Under the pieces are notes generated by a model. It worked only from the letters and a program-made list of their open reading frames with translations, had not been told where the DNA came from and made no database searches. A stretch of 64,000 nucleotides of DNA from positions 17,949,501 to 18,013,500 of the forward strand of contig NC_059351.1 of assembly GCF_019703515.2 (NCBI RefSeq), read 5' to 3'. The position numbers were made by a program, and so were the translations under genes. Source of the DNA: Myxocyprinus asiaticus (taxonomy: Eukaryota; Chordata; Actinopteri; Cypriniformes; Catostomidae). Shown here piece by piece: positions 1-38,810 of this stretch. How positions within the stretch are numbered: position 1 is the stretch's first letter; each line of letters opens with the position of its first letter.

Positions 1-313
1 GGGACGAGTCAAAATTAATTTGTGGTAATCAACATTATTAAATGCTTTCGATTGAGCTTAACTTGTATTGTACCCAAAACATTCTTTTAAATACAGGATT
101 GAGTGTTTGTTTGAATCCCAAACCCAAGAATGAACAATTGTAATAATGATGATGATGGAACCACTAATTAGCCAGAATATTTAAGTAAACTTTGTGAATG
201 GTACTCGCTGAAATTCTGTGGAACTCCGCAGTTGCAGATCCTGAGTGGACATACTTGTGACTCAGTATAAAATGAGGTGTAAGTTTGCAACACAGTGGCA
301 TGTGTTAACCAAC

Positions 314-1930
<1,617 letters not shown>

Positions 1931-2171
1931 TTCGGGGCTCCAGCATTAATTTAAATTGAATGAAACAGAAAGGCAGAAGAAACGCGTTGTGGAGGCGCTG
2001 TCTCTCCCTGCTGCGACAGCTGCGTTGCGTCAAATTCAGAAATCAGTACGCAAATCGACGAGCTCAGTCTTCCTTCTTCTTCTTCTTCAGTTTTATAGCG
2101 GTTGGCAAACCAGCAATTGGTGCATTTTCCGCCACCTACTGGTATGGAGTGTGGAGCATTGACGTTATGGT
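1931..2171 (-). promoter_or_regulatory. cnppd1 5' UTR and presumed proximal promoter
   Basis: This is the sequence directly upstream of the cnppd1 ATG. It is richer in G+C and CpG near 1975-2060 than the surrounding DNA, as expected for a housekeeping-type promoter. I see no convincing TATA box and cannot place the transcription start. It ends at the TTTA-rich tail of the adjoining LINE fragment (around 2172-2200). Confidence 0.35.
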
Positions 2172-2788
2172 AAATAAAAATAAATAAATAAATAAAAATA
2201 CCTATTCTTAAATCCTGTTTTTCAAATTTGTGTCCTTCAAATATATTAGTAAAAATGTATATACTCTTCCATCCTTATTTAGTAGGCTTTTCGGTGAAAG
2301 CTGAGTAATATCTATAGATTTCATTGCTTCTATAAGCTGTGATCTTTCATTCTTATATGACAAACATTTTATTAGGACATGTTCAACTGTTTCAGGAAGA
2401 CCACATCTTACACAACGACTGGATTCATGTTTGCCAATACTGAAAAGTGATTGATTTAATGAGGAATGCCCAATTCTGAGTCGAGATATTATGGTATCTT
2501 CTCTTTTGTTTCCATAACTATTCATCTCAACTCCAACAGCTTTTTGGATATTATATATATGATGCCCCTTTATCTCTCAATCCCATTGACATTGCCACAT
2601 CCTTATTACAGCTGTTTTGAATACTCCTTTTACTTCCATTTTACTCAATGATACACTAAAGTCTATAACATGTCTTACAGCTTGTTTAGCTATCTGATCA
2701 ACATTTCCTTCTACCCCCACGTGAGCAGGTACCCATAAAAAGGAAATGACTGTTCTTAACTGATGTATCCTATACAGACTTTGAAGTA

Positions 2789-4408
<1,620 letters not shown>

Positions 4409-5351
4409 TATATCTAATAAAATATCCTGCCTTGAAGATGATTTTCCACTTTTTAAACTTGATAGAGCTGAGTATGAGTCAGAACATATCGCCACTTAAG
4501 CTGGATGGACCTCTTCAACCCAATGAAGAGTCATTATGATAGCAAGCATTTCCATAGTGTAAACTGATAGATGATTTGATGTCCTTTTTGCTATTTTGTA
4601 CTTGAAATATGGTATGTACACTGCTGCAGCTGTATTGCCTGAATCAGGATCTTTAGATCCATCTGTGTATATTTGAATTGTTGAGAAAAATTTCTGGTCC
4701 AAATATTGACACACTATTGTATCTTTTGAAACTCATCTGTTTTTGTCATTTATTCTGTCTAGCACCTGAAAGTCAATTGTTGGCATTTGGAAAAGCCATG
4801 GAGGTGTTACTGACATGACAACAGTTGGGCTAACTTTGATATTACTTATTCCTATTTGTTCGGCCTCCTTATTTGCTTTCCATCCAAAACTATTCAGGTT
4901 CATATACTCATATTGTCGCGCTCAGTCTGCATTAGTGCAAGGAAAACATGAAGGGGGCACTTGATCTAAATGTTACTACTCCTGTTTAACTTTTGACTGT
5001 TTATTCCAGTTGAAAAGCAATTAAAGTATATTACTGTTTTTATCCAGGTTTTAATTATTACCAAACCACAGATGAAGCGGCACATACGCGGTGTTGTCAC
5101 GCGTTGTGTTACTTTTCAGCTTAAATTTAAATATAATCTTAAACAACCTTAGTATACAAATTCGCCAGTCAACTTGAATAGTAAAAAAAGTCTTAAAGTT
5201 GTGGTAAATTACAAAGTGTGCCACTTTAAATCCCATTCAAACAGCAGTTTCAGAAGTTCCCTTATATAGGACGGCAAAACGGAATCAAAATAACACAAGT
5301 CCACAGTACATTCAACATGCTAACGTGTCTTAATTTGCTCTCAGCGATGTA

Positions 5352-6073
5352 CAGTGCTGTGAAAAAGTAATTTTCCCCTTCCTGATTTCTTCTATTTTTG
5401 GGTATTTTTCATACTAAATTGTTTTAGATCTTCAAACGAGATAAAAGTTCTATTTAGGTGTTGATTTGATTGAACAGGGCTGGCAGTAATCAGGCCTGGG
5501 TGTGTCTAGTCCAGCTGAACCCCATTATGAATGCAGTTTCATAGATTTGGGTAGATTTAGTAACTGCTTTTTCACACAGGCACAGTTGGTATTGGATAAC
5601 TTGTTTGCTTCAAAAAATAACATTATCATTTAAAAACTACGTTGGGGTAACCTCCTTGTGGTCGCTATAATGTGGTTCTCGCTCTCGGTGGGGCGCGTGG
5701 TGAGTTGTGCGTGGATGCTGCGAAGAATAGCACGAGGCTCCACATGCGCTATGTCTCCACGGTAACACGCTCAACAAGCCATGAGATAAGATCCTCGGAT
5801 TGATGGTCTCAGACATGGAGGCAACTGAGATTCGTCCTCCGCCACCCAGTCACTACACCACCAGGAGGACTTAGAGCGCATTGGTAATTGGGCATTCCAA
5901 ACTGGGTAGAAAAAATGGGAGAAAATTGGAAAGAAAAAAAACAACAAAAAAAAAAAACTGTATTTTGTGTTTACTCAGATGCCTTAGTTTTATGTTAGAT
6001 TTTGTTTGAATTTTTGAAACAATTTAGTATGAGATGTACACAAAAACAGAAGAAATACTTTTTCACAGCACTG
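5352..6073. mobile_element. Non-autonomous Tc1-type element (MITE-like), interrupted by a SINE
   Basis: Ends are CAGTGCTGTGAAAAAGTA at 5352 and its inverse ending at 6073, with TA on each side (5350-5351, 6074-6075). No transposase is present. A 5'-truncated tRNA-derived SINE occupies about 5641-5960. The outer 20 bp resemble the element at 2789 but the families differ in internal sequence. Confidence 0.8.
5641..5960 (+). mobile_element. tRNA-derived SINE, 5'-truncated copy 1
   Basis: Body and tail of the SINE family seen repeatedly in this window (GGGGTAACCTCCTTGTGGTCGC to GGGCATTCCAAACTGGG), ending in an A-rich tail at 5930-5958. The tRNA-like head is missing. The short string AAAAACT at both borders is a possible target duplication. 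Confidence 0.75.
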
Positions 6074-6365
6074 TAGTACTTAAAATGATAGTAGTGGAGG
6101 GAGAAACAATAGTCACAGCATTGTTTTATACAATGCGCGATAACACCTCTATCAGTCTTATCTCATTAAAGGCCTTATTAATTAATTTACATTATGAATG
6201 CACTTATGTTCTGCACAACCACATGCACAAATGCACATACACATGCTAAGAAAACACATTCTGTTGGAAAATTCAAAGCATTTTAACCTCATAAATAATT
6301 ACACTGAAATGCACCCACTATTTTATTTACCTTCAAGATGTCATGTCTGATGGTCCATATATTAA

Positions 6366-7104
6366 AGGAATAGTTCACCCAAAAATGAATATTCTCTCAT
6401 CATTTACTCACCCTCACACCATCCCAGATGTGTATGACTTTCTTCTGCAGAACACAAACAAAGATTTTTAGAAGAAAATCTCAGCTCTGTAGGTCCAAGT
6501 GAATGGTGGCCAGAAATCTGAAGCTCCAAAAAGCACATAAATGCAGCATAAAAGTAATCTACAATCTACAACAACAGTGGTTAAATCAATGCCTTCAGAC
6601 ACGATCTAATCGATTTTGGGTGAGAACAGACCAAAATATAACTACTTTTTCACTGTGCATCTTGACATCAGCAGTTTCCTTGGCAATCATGATTTTAAGC
6701 TTGATTACACTTCCTAGCAACATCTAGTGCTCTGCGCATGCCTCAAGAAAGTGTAATCGAGCTTGAATTCCTGACCGTACCTAGAGACTGCAAAGGCAAG
6801 ATGTACAGTGAAAAAAAGAGTTACATTTTGGCCTGTTCTCACCCAAAATCGATTAGATCCCCTTAAGAAGACATGGCTAAATCCACTGGAGTCATATGGA
6901 TTGCTTTTATGCTGCCTTTATGTGCTTTTTGGAGCTTCAGAGTTTTGGTTACATTCACTGGCATTGTGAGGACCTACAACACTGAAATATTCTTCTACAA
7001 ATCTTAATTTGTGTTCTGCAGAATATAGAAAGTCATAGACATCTGGGATAGCATGGGGGTGAGTAAATGATGAGAGAATTTTCATTTTTGGGTGAACTAT
7101 TCCT
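6366..7104. mobile_element. TTAA-targeting foldback MITE, copy A
   Basis: Starts AGGAATAGTTCACCCAAAAATG after TTAA (6362-6365) and ends with the inverse, CATTTTTGGGTGAACTATTCCT, at 7104, where the second TTAA has decayed to TTTG. The two halves are long inverted copies of one another (blocks such as GAAGCTCCAAAAAGCACATAAATG against its complement near 6930-6960). It has no coding capacity. TTAA specificity fits piggyBac or Kolobok-type mobilisation. It lies just 3' of abcb6. Confidence 0.85.
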
Positions 7105-7367
7105 TTTGTTAGATTCAAGTTAGACCTATCCTAATGCAAGGAAACTGAGTTGCAAGTGCAAGTGGATGTCAAGCAAAATAATAAAAACATAAAGGACTAA
7201 AATATCTTTGAAAGGGCCACATTAAAGAACGGGCCTCAGAACGTCCTTGGGACAAACATGATCCAAAACTGTGCCATTAAATAAATATGATGCTAAAATG
7301 CAAAAACAGCATTGGCTGAAATTAAAATGAATACAATTCACACGTCTCATTGAACGTCTAGTGTTGT

Positions 7368-30300
<22,933 letters not shown>

Positions 30301-30378
30301 GGTGATGATGGTGGTGGTAGATCCACACAAGAAATATCTGAAAAAACAACATTGTTAGAAAGAAAATAAACATCCTTT

Positions 30379-30571
30379 GGTGGTATCATGGTGCAGTAAT
30401 GGTACTAGATGCCAATATCAAAGTAATTTGATTATGCACTTACCAGTTAAAAGTTTGGACACTTGCTCATTATGTTGGCTTTGTCAAACCAACATAATGA
30501 GCAGGTGTCCAAACTTTTAACTAGTAAGTGCATAATCAAATCTAGTACCATCACTGCACCATGATACCACC
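30379..30571. repeat. Near-perfect hairpin palindrome, abcb6 first intron
   Basis: Left arm from GGTGGTATCATGGTGCAGT pairs with right arm ending ACTGCACCATGATACCACC. The arms differ by about three substitutions and a 16-17 base insertion in the left arm (about 30411-30427). The loop is about 10 bases (CTTTGTCAAA, near 30479-30488). The stem contains AGTTAAAAGTTTGGACAC. No flanking target duplication is obvious. Confidence 0.88.
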
Positions 30572-30904
30572 ACTGCAGTAATTTCAAAATCCCTAAACCG
30601 AGACTAAAATTTCGAACTCTACATACCCCAAGAGCTTTCAAGCTACATCCACCAATCTCAGTACAGACCTTCATGCTGTGCTGTATCTTTTCTAACTGAT
30701 CGGACTTATGGTTTTTGCACAGCAGATGATCAAATATTGGGAAATCCCATAGACTTACATTGATCCAAATGTAAACAAACCAACAAAAGGTCTTTAATCT
30801 GCTTTAAGCTGCTCTATCTATCTATCTGATGATTTATTTGATGTCTTACTGTAATGTCCATATAACCATCAAACTTACAGCTTTTAAAACTATTTTACAT
30901 TTTA

Positions 30905-31100
30905 GGACAAGGCTTTGATAAGCCAACATCAAAGTTTGTCTTAATAAACTTTACCTATCTAGTTCTTAATTTTTATTTTTTAAGTGTACATATTTAAGCA
31001 TGTAGGCTTTTCGATCACAATTTTAATAAAAATTTGAAATAAATTCAGTCGAGAGTGTCCAAATAATTACCATACTAATAGTACATGCCCAAAAACATAG
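30905..31100. repeat. Interspersed repeat, inverted partner of 41235-41430
   Basis: Read on the minus strand it runs TGGTAATTATTTGGACACTCTCGACTGAATTTATTT through AACTTTGATGTTGGCTTATC to AAAGCCTTGTC, closely matching 41250-41430 on the plus strand. The copy lies in the abcb6 leader intron; the partner lies just upstream of pros1. Confidence 0.8.
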
Positions 31101-31514
31101 CATTTCCATGGTCCATGTACACAAACATGTTATTATGGTATTGTGTATAAAACATAGATACAATGGTTCTTAGGACCACAAAAGTAAATAGCCAACTTAT
31201 AAAAAATAAATAAATAATATTTGCCAACAATGACACCCTGGTAATACTATGGTACTATTTGAAGGCCTTGCGGTAATTTATCATAAATAAACCATATTAC
31301 TATAGTAATCATACAGTATATCAAAGTAACATTGTATTAACATCTGATACCACCACAGTACTCTTTTGTGAGGGTATTATTATTTTATTATCATACAGAA
31401 ATAAGCTCACAATCAAAACTGTAACATTTCGAGAGCATGTTATAACACATCTGTAAAGTTCTGTATCAGGTGAGATACTTGTGTTATTAAAGGCCAATAA
31501 TGTCATAAACAAAC

Positions 31515-31720
31515 CTGTTTCCGAAGATCTTTATATAATTTCGGAAAGATTCCTCCAGTTTTTCCCGAGTGTACTCTTGAGTATTTACCCCCTCGTTATG
31601 ACTATTATGGTGTGCAGATAAATATTTCAATGACTGTGTTGGCTATCTGTCCTTCCCATTTTAGAGCCATGCCGCTCGACTCCACCGTCCATGATTTGTA
31701 CAATAATTATGTTGAGACAG
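31515..31720 (-). other. abcb6: Probable abcb6 untranslated first exon
   Basis: Exon 1 coding sequence is preceded by a clean AG acceptor (30338-30339), implying an upstream exon. A candidate donor, AACAG|GTTTGT on the minus strand, lies at 31514/31515, and the sequence above it is CpG-containing. The transcription start is not determined; it may lie within about 31.7-32.0 kb. The segment contains a short upstream reading frame (31627-31692). Confidence 0.5.
31627..31692 (-). other. Upstream open reading frame in putative abcb6 leader
   Basis: ATG at 31692-31690 opens 21 codons (MDGGVERHGSKMGRTDSQHS then H and stop TGA at 31629-31627). If the leader exon is real, this would precede the abcb6 start and could reduce its translation. 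This is inference from position only. Confidence 0.35.
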
Positions 31721-31739
31721 ACGGCGACTCTTTGTCCTA

Positions 31740-33046
31740 GTGCCGAAAATAGAAATGATGATTAGACGAATCCCATTTAAATTGCCATCAAAAGTCCTCA
31801 AATAGGTGGGCATTTGTGTTTCTAAATGGCCAACAGTTTTCTTTTTTGCACTATTTACTGCGTGTTTCCAATTCAGTGGTTCTTAAAGATTCTCAGTGTC
31901 TTTATGAAGCTGTAAAAACGGACGGCATTGTCACGTGGTACTTGTTACTTTTCTTTGCGCTACAAAGAATGCACCAATCACAGTCGTAGGTGATTACTTG
32001 ACGACAATTTTTACAAATTACTTTAGAGATTGAGGATGTGGCGAATTTCTAGTTGTGTTAGGTAAAAAATAATTTTCGTTAATATATAAAAAAAAAAGAA
32101 AAGTGATTTTTTTTGTTGTTGTTGTTGATGCAAATGGCTCTAAATGAGACCCCCCCCCCCCCCCCAAAAAAAAAAAACATCCTAAGATTTTAAAGCGGCT
32201 CGATGGAGGATTCGCAGTTGAGCGCCCCCTGGTGAAAGAAGTGAGCATCCCTTCTTCCCTATGCACTACTCCCTCCGAAGGGCTGAGCCCTTGAAGTGGG
32301 AATTCTGAAGGGAGCAGGGCACTCAGGTCTCCTGTATGGCCGTTTGGAGTAATGAAAGACATACGTCACTTCCAATTTATCTTCGCCTGAAACGTTACCA
32401 TGACGACACAGCGCATCTTATGGAGTTTTGTGTTCCTTGCCACAGTCGCCTTCGGCTTGCTCACTGGGTTTCTAAATACAATTATAATTTAATAACTTAT
32501 TTTTATACACACTTCATAATTGTATTTAATCAAACTACACAATGATGACTCTAAAATGACTCTAATATTTAGCATATACTGTATATTGTATATTATTAGG
32601 TGTATTTTGTGTTGGGTAACAGATGTGTAAACTGTGTTATGTGAATATCAGATTGTAATTGTCTTACTGCTATGTTGCTTGGAACTGCACCCAAGACTTT
32701 CACCCACTGTTGTACTTGTGTATATGGTTGAGTGACAATAAAGGGATTTGATTGGATTTGATTTGAAGGCATTATAGATATTACAGTTTCATTTTCTGTT
32801 AAATTCATGATTTTCTATAAAGCTGCTTTGAAATGATGTGTGTTGTGAAAAGCGCTATACAAATAAAAATGACTGTTCTAACAACAGAAATTTCTTATTT
32901 ATTGCTGTTAATTTGTTGTTGCAAATAAATATACTTTTTGTAATAGTTTTTTTTCCCTTCAAACATTGCCTTTTGTGTCTTATTTAAAATTGCTTAATGT
33001 TTCTGTTTTAATAATAATAATAGTAATATATCTGTACATAAATGTA
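31740..33046. other. Intergenic DNA 5' of abcb6
   Basis: Holds a C-run/A-run (about 32150-32176), a purine-pyrimidine palindromic patch at 32240-32300 (CTTCTTCCC against GGGAGCAGG-type strings), and two retroposon-like 3' tails: about 32690-32765 (ACAATAAAGGGATTTGATT) and 32818-32872 (GTGAAAAGCGCTATACAAATA), the latter resembling L2-type LINE/SINE tails. No gene is seen. Confidence 0.45.
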
Positions 33047-34660
<1,614 letters not shown>

Positions 34661-34999
34661 CAGTTAATTGTTCTAACTGATAATCAAAAATCAAGAGTTA
34701 ATTGTTATTTGGTAAGCCACCTGCATGACCCATGTTTGTATATAGTTTTTTTCCATCATATTTGTTAAATATTAAAAATGTGTAGGCTATTTTTGCCCTA
34801 GTTGTTTTGCAATATATAATTTTAAAAAATGTGTATAAAACACAATATAAAACACAACATATTTGATATTTATTAAAAATAGGTCAAGGTTGGTCAAGAT
34901 TACATTCAAAGAACAAATTTAAATTCAGCAGTAATGTCTGACAACAAAATTATCATAAATTGTGCTTCTTTAGCACAAATCTGACTGGTTCAGCTAAAG

Positions 35000-36060
35000 C
35001 GCATGCGTGTACACGAGTTGACTGACAGGGGATGTCTGAATTTAAATGTGATTGGATCTTTTACCTTTTAGTTGGGACTTTCTTTTCTACATCCGGACCG
35101 TTGGCCGTTGGGTGTTCAAATTTAAACGGCTGTTGTACTGTGTATTCCTGCCGAATGTGAATCAAAACCACACAGGCATGTGTGACTGTGTCCGACTTTT
35201 TACTTCCATGAGTGCAGCAAGGTAAGCAATGTTTCTATGATAATGCTGCATTGCACTGTGATATTATCCTTGTGTCCTCTTTTAAGTTATTATTTCTGTA
35301 GTCTAAGAAAATGTGGAACGAGACCACTTTCAGTGTTTTAACACTATCACACAGGGCCTACCAAACAAATTAATTAGATACTAATTTATTGCGGTGCCTG
35401 ATATATAATGTAATCAATATATAGTCATAATGAAACAGTTATCGATTGTATTATTCAGGTGTAGTCTGTACCCAACAATGACCATAAGCAGAGATTATTT
35501 AGCAGAGATGGGCCACTTCTATTAAAATGAACGGGAGAAATTGGACGCTCAACCAAGGAGCTCTGTACACCCAATGGTCAACGGATGTAGAAAGGAAGTC
35601 CCGCCTTTAGTTAAAAGAGCCAATCAGCTTTTAGAAACGGACATCACCTGCTAACAAGCATGCACATTAGCTATACAAACTGGGAAAATTACAAGTTTTA
35701 GCATAATATGAGATAAAGTAGCACAATTTATTATTCATATTTGCCTCTCACTCTCTCTTTCTGTACAGACCTGAAAACCCGCCTAGTGCACCAAAGATCT
35801 TACAGACTTCCAAGTTGATTTCTTTGCTAAGAAGAAGCCAAGGAAAGCATAAGTTTCAGTTGCTATGAGTATGTTTTATAATAATCACTTTATAAAATGT
35901 CAGTTAGATTTCTCTCTCTCTTGTTTAGTGGGCGGAGCAGAAGAACTGCCTAGTGGACAGCAGATTTTTCACTGCTCTCTTCCTAACTCTCAGTGGGATG
36001 TCACCACTGAGAAGAACGTCTTGGCAAAATCAAGGAAAATGTAAGAATATATTCATTTGC
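35000..36060 (+). other. Unexplained spliced-looking segment between abcb6 and pros1
   Basis: A CpG-containing block at about 35000-35220 has ATG at 35181 (MCDCVRLFTSMSAA) and meets a good donor (AGCAAG|GTAAGC, 35221). Downstream blocks end cleanly after polypyrimidine-AG: about 35769-35868 and 35929-36037, the latter with 36 open codons (LPSGQQIFHCSLPNSQWDVT). I recognise no protein, and frames do not join without stops. The block 35000-35115 has an inverted, diverged copy at 35520-35672. It could be a gene relic, a lncRNA or duplicated promoter. Confidence 0.3.
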
Positions 36061-36277
36061 GATTTAATTATTTATTTAACCTGTAAAATGTTCTGATATG
36101 TTTAGTTCTGTCTTTCCACAAACCACTCCAGTCACATTTATTTATTAGAGTGAATTAACTTCAGATAATATTGATTTGTCTGTCATTAACTCGAAACTCG
36201 ATTCTTTTGAATTTGTTCAATAAAAAGATTGATTCATTGATTCGTTAAGTGACTGTTTTTGTAAAGATAGTCTTTAA

Positions 36278-36560
36278 AGGGATAGTTCACCCAAAAATGA
36301 AAATTTTCTCATCATTTACATCCCATATGTGTATGACTTTCTTTCTTTCTGCTGAATACAAACAAAGATTTTTAGAAGAACATTTCTGCTCTGTAGGTCC
36401 ATACAATGCAAGTGAATGGTGACGAGAACCTTTGAAGGTCCCTAAAGGACACAGAGGCAACATAAAAGTAATCCATACGACTCCAGTGGTTTAATCCATG
36501 TCTTCAGAAGCTATGTAATAAGTGGGGGTGAGAAATAGATAAATATTTATGTCAATTTTT
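36278..36560. mobile_element. TTAA foldback MITE, copy C, truncated
   Basis: Starts AGGGATAGTTCACCCAAAAA directly after TTAA (36274-36277) and contains the left-arm blocks of the family (GGTCCATACAATGCAAGTGA). The right arm is absent; homology stops at about 36550. Confidence 0.8.
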
Positions 36561-36816
36561 ACTGTTGTGGTTGATGGGAGCGTGGTTGTGTGTCTGTTGG
36601 TGTGGCTCGGATGGGAGTGAGGTTTAGGGGGGTGAGTGTAACGGGAGCCAGCTGGTACGTGATAGCTGTGTGGTATGTGTAGACCTCACTCCCCTGGCCC
36701 CAAGAGGCGCACTAGTGACTGACACTAGAGGCTGTAGCCTTTAGCCTCCTTGTTAGTGTGCCCGCCTCCCATGCCGGAGACGCCGTTTGATCCATTTAAT
36801 TTGTTTAGAATTTGAA
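36561..36816 (+). repeat. Possible tRNA-like SINE remnant of a second family
   Basis: Sequence at about 36735-36800 (TAGCCTCCTTGTTAGTGTGC, CCGGAGACGCCGTTTGATCC) has the spacing of RNA polymerase III A and B boxes and resembles a tRNA-derived head. Upstream 36555-36730 is G+C-richer and unassigned. Tentative. Confidence 0.35.
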
Positions 36817-36820
36817 TGTA

Positions 36821-36882
<62 letters not shown>
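36817..36882. repeat. (TA)n microsatellite
   Basis: About 60 bp of uninterrupted TA dinucleotides, immediately next to the left end of the Tc1 element at 36883. Confidence 0.95.
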
Positions 36883-36885
<3 letters not shown>

Positions 36886-38487
36886 TTGTGCTCAAAAGTT
36901 TGCATACCCTTGGAGAATTGGTAATATATGTATCATTTTTAAAGAAAACATGAGTGAGCAGGCAAAACACATTTCTTTTATTTCTTATGGGATTCATATT
37001 CAGCTGTAGGTTATAACAGAATGGCACAATCATAAAACAAAACATGGCAACAAAGAAAAAAATGAAATGACCCCTGTTCAAAAGTCTGCATACCCTTAGT
37101 TCTTAATACTGTGTATTGCCCCCTTTAACATCAATGACAGCGTGCTGTCTTTTGTAATAGTTGTCTATGAGGCCCCAAATTCTTGCAGGTGGTATAGCTG
37201 CCCATTCGTCTTGGCAGAATGCCTCCAGGTCATGCAAAGTCTTTGGTCGTCTTGCATGAATCGCACGTTTGAGATCTCCCCAGAGTGGCTCGATGATATT
37301 AAGGTCAGGAGACTGTGATGGCCACTCCAGAACCTTCACCTTTTTCTGCTGTAACCACTGGAGGGTCAACTTGGCCTTGTGCTTAGGGTCATTGTCGTGC
37401 TGGAAAGTCCAAGAGTGTCCCATGCGCAGCTTTCGTGCAGAAGAATGCAAATTGTCTGCCAGTATTTTCTGATAACATGCTGTATTCATCTTGCCATCAA
37501 TTGTCACAAGATTCCCTATGCCTCTAGAGCTGACACACCCCCAAAACATCAGTGAGCCACCATCATGCTTCACAGTGGGGATGGTATTCTTTTCACTATA
37601 GGCCTTGTTGACCCCTCTCCAAACATAGCGCTTATGGTTGTGACCATAAAGCTCTATTTTGGTCTCGTCACTCCAAAGGCGTGTCAAGGTGTTGTCGGGC
37701 ATATTGTAACCAGGCATTTTTGTGGCATTGGTGCAGTATAGGCTTCTTTCTGGCAACTCGACCATGCAGCTCATTTTTGTTCAAGTATCGTCATATTGTG
37801 CTCCTTGAAACAACCACACCGTCTTTTTCCAAAGCAGCCTGTATTTCTCCTGAGGTTACCTGTGGGTTTCTCGAACAATTCTTCTGGCAGTTGTGGCTGA
37901 AATCTTTCTTGGTCTACCTGACCTTGGCTTGGTATCAAGAGATCCCTGAATTTTCCACTTCTAAATAAGTGATTGAACAGTACTGACTGCCATTTTCAAG
38001 GCTTTGGATATCTTTTTATATCCTTTTCCATCTTTATAAAGTTCCATTACCTTGTTACGCAGGTCTTTTGACATTTCTTTTCTGCTCCCCATGGCTCAGT
38101 GTCTATCCTGCTCAGTGCATCCACGTGAGAGCTAACAAACTCACTGACTATTTATACACAGACACTAATTGCAATTTAAAAAGCCACAGGTGTGGGAAAT
38201 TAAACTTTAATTGCCATTTAAACTGGTCTGTGTCACCTTGTGTGTCTGTAACAAGGCCAAACATTCAAGGGTATGTAAATTTTTGATCAGGGCCATCTGG
38301 GTGATTTCTGTTATCATTATGATTTAAAAAGGAGCCAAACAACTATGTGACAATCAATGGCTTCATATGATCACTATCCTTAAATAAAAGACAGATTTTT
38401 TTTATTTTTATGATCAGCCATATTTTCAAAATCAATGCCAAAATTTCACAATTTCTGCCATGGTATGCAAACTTTTGAGCACAACTG
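36883..38487 (-). mobile_element. Tc1/mariner element, IR/DR type, inserted at a (TA)n tract
   Basis: Outer ends CAGTTGTGCTCAAAAGTTTG at 36883 and its inverse ending at 38487, each with TA outside. Inner direct repeats TTCAAAAGTCTGCATACCCT (about 37077) and ATCAAAAATTTACATACCCT (complement near 38268-38288) give the IR/DR arrangement. The sequence between the repeats is not conserved between ends. Transposase on the minus strand. Confidence 0.93.
37103..38092 (-). pseudogene. Tc1 transposase with premature stop and frame changes
   Basis: Begins MGSRKEMSKDLRNKVMELYK at 38092 and proceeds to a stop after QSLI (about 37965). The C-terminal two-thirds are open: LWSDETKIELYGHNHKRYVW (first Asp), FQHDNDPKHKAK (second Asp), SPDLNIIEPLW (Glu) and terminal GGNTQY at 37103. 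The frame also differs around 37770-37860. Otherwise a full-length DD34E transposase. Confidence 0.9.
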
Positions 38488-38489
38488 TA

Positions 38490-38788
38490 TAGCCACATTT
38501 ATGGCAAGTGCTACAGGAAGTGTGGGGTGAAATGTCAGCTGAGCATCTGGACAAACTGACAGCTAGAATGCCAAGGATCTGCAAAGCTGTCATTGCTGCA
38601 CATGGAGGATTTTTTGATCAGAACTCTTTTAAGCAGTTTAAGTTCAAATTGTAATAGTAATTTTTCACATTATTAATGTCCTGACTTTACATTGTGATCA
38701 GCTGAATGCCACTTTGGTGAATAAAAGTACCAATTTCTTTACATAAGGGCAAAATCTGTACATTAGTCCAAACTTTTGACCACCAGTG
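38490..38788 (+). mobile_element. 3' fragment of another Tc1-type element
   Basis: Reads WGEMSAEHLDKLTARMPRIC, KAVIAAHGGFFDQNSF and stop at 38652-38654, the C-terminus of a Tc1-like transposase. It ends with AGTCCAAACTTTTGACCACC and CAGTG at 38788, followed by TA. The 5' part is missing; the adjacent element at 36883-38487 begins right where it stops. Confidence 0.7.
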
Positions 38789-38810
38789 TATATCAAACAT
38801 ACAGTTTACG

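Noticed and set aside
30301..30337. N-terminal extension of Abcb6 upstream of the ATG, and the open frame EYTREKLEESFRNYIKIFGN in the putative leader exon joining it in frame
   Set aside because: There is no ATG in that frame before an upstream stop, and the ATG at 30300 aligns with the human start. Kept only as an untranslated exon.
36561..36816. 3' UTR or exon of an unknown gene
   Set aside because: G+C-richer composition is better explained by a tRNA-like SINE head next to a truncated MITE; no splice or coding signal supports a gene.
36812..37081. Repeated Tyr-Ile open frames
   Set aside because: Produced by the (TA)n microsatellite.
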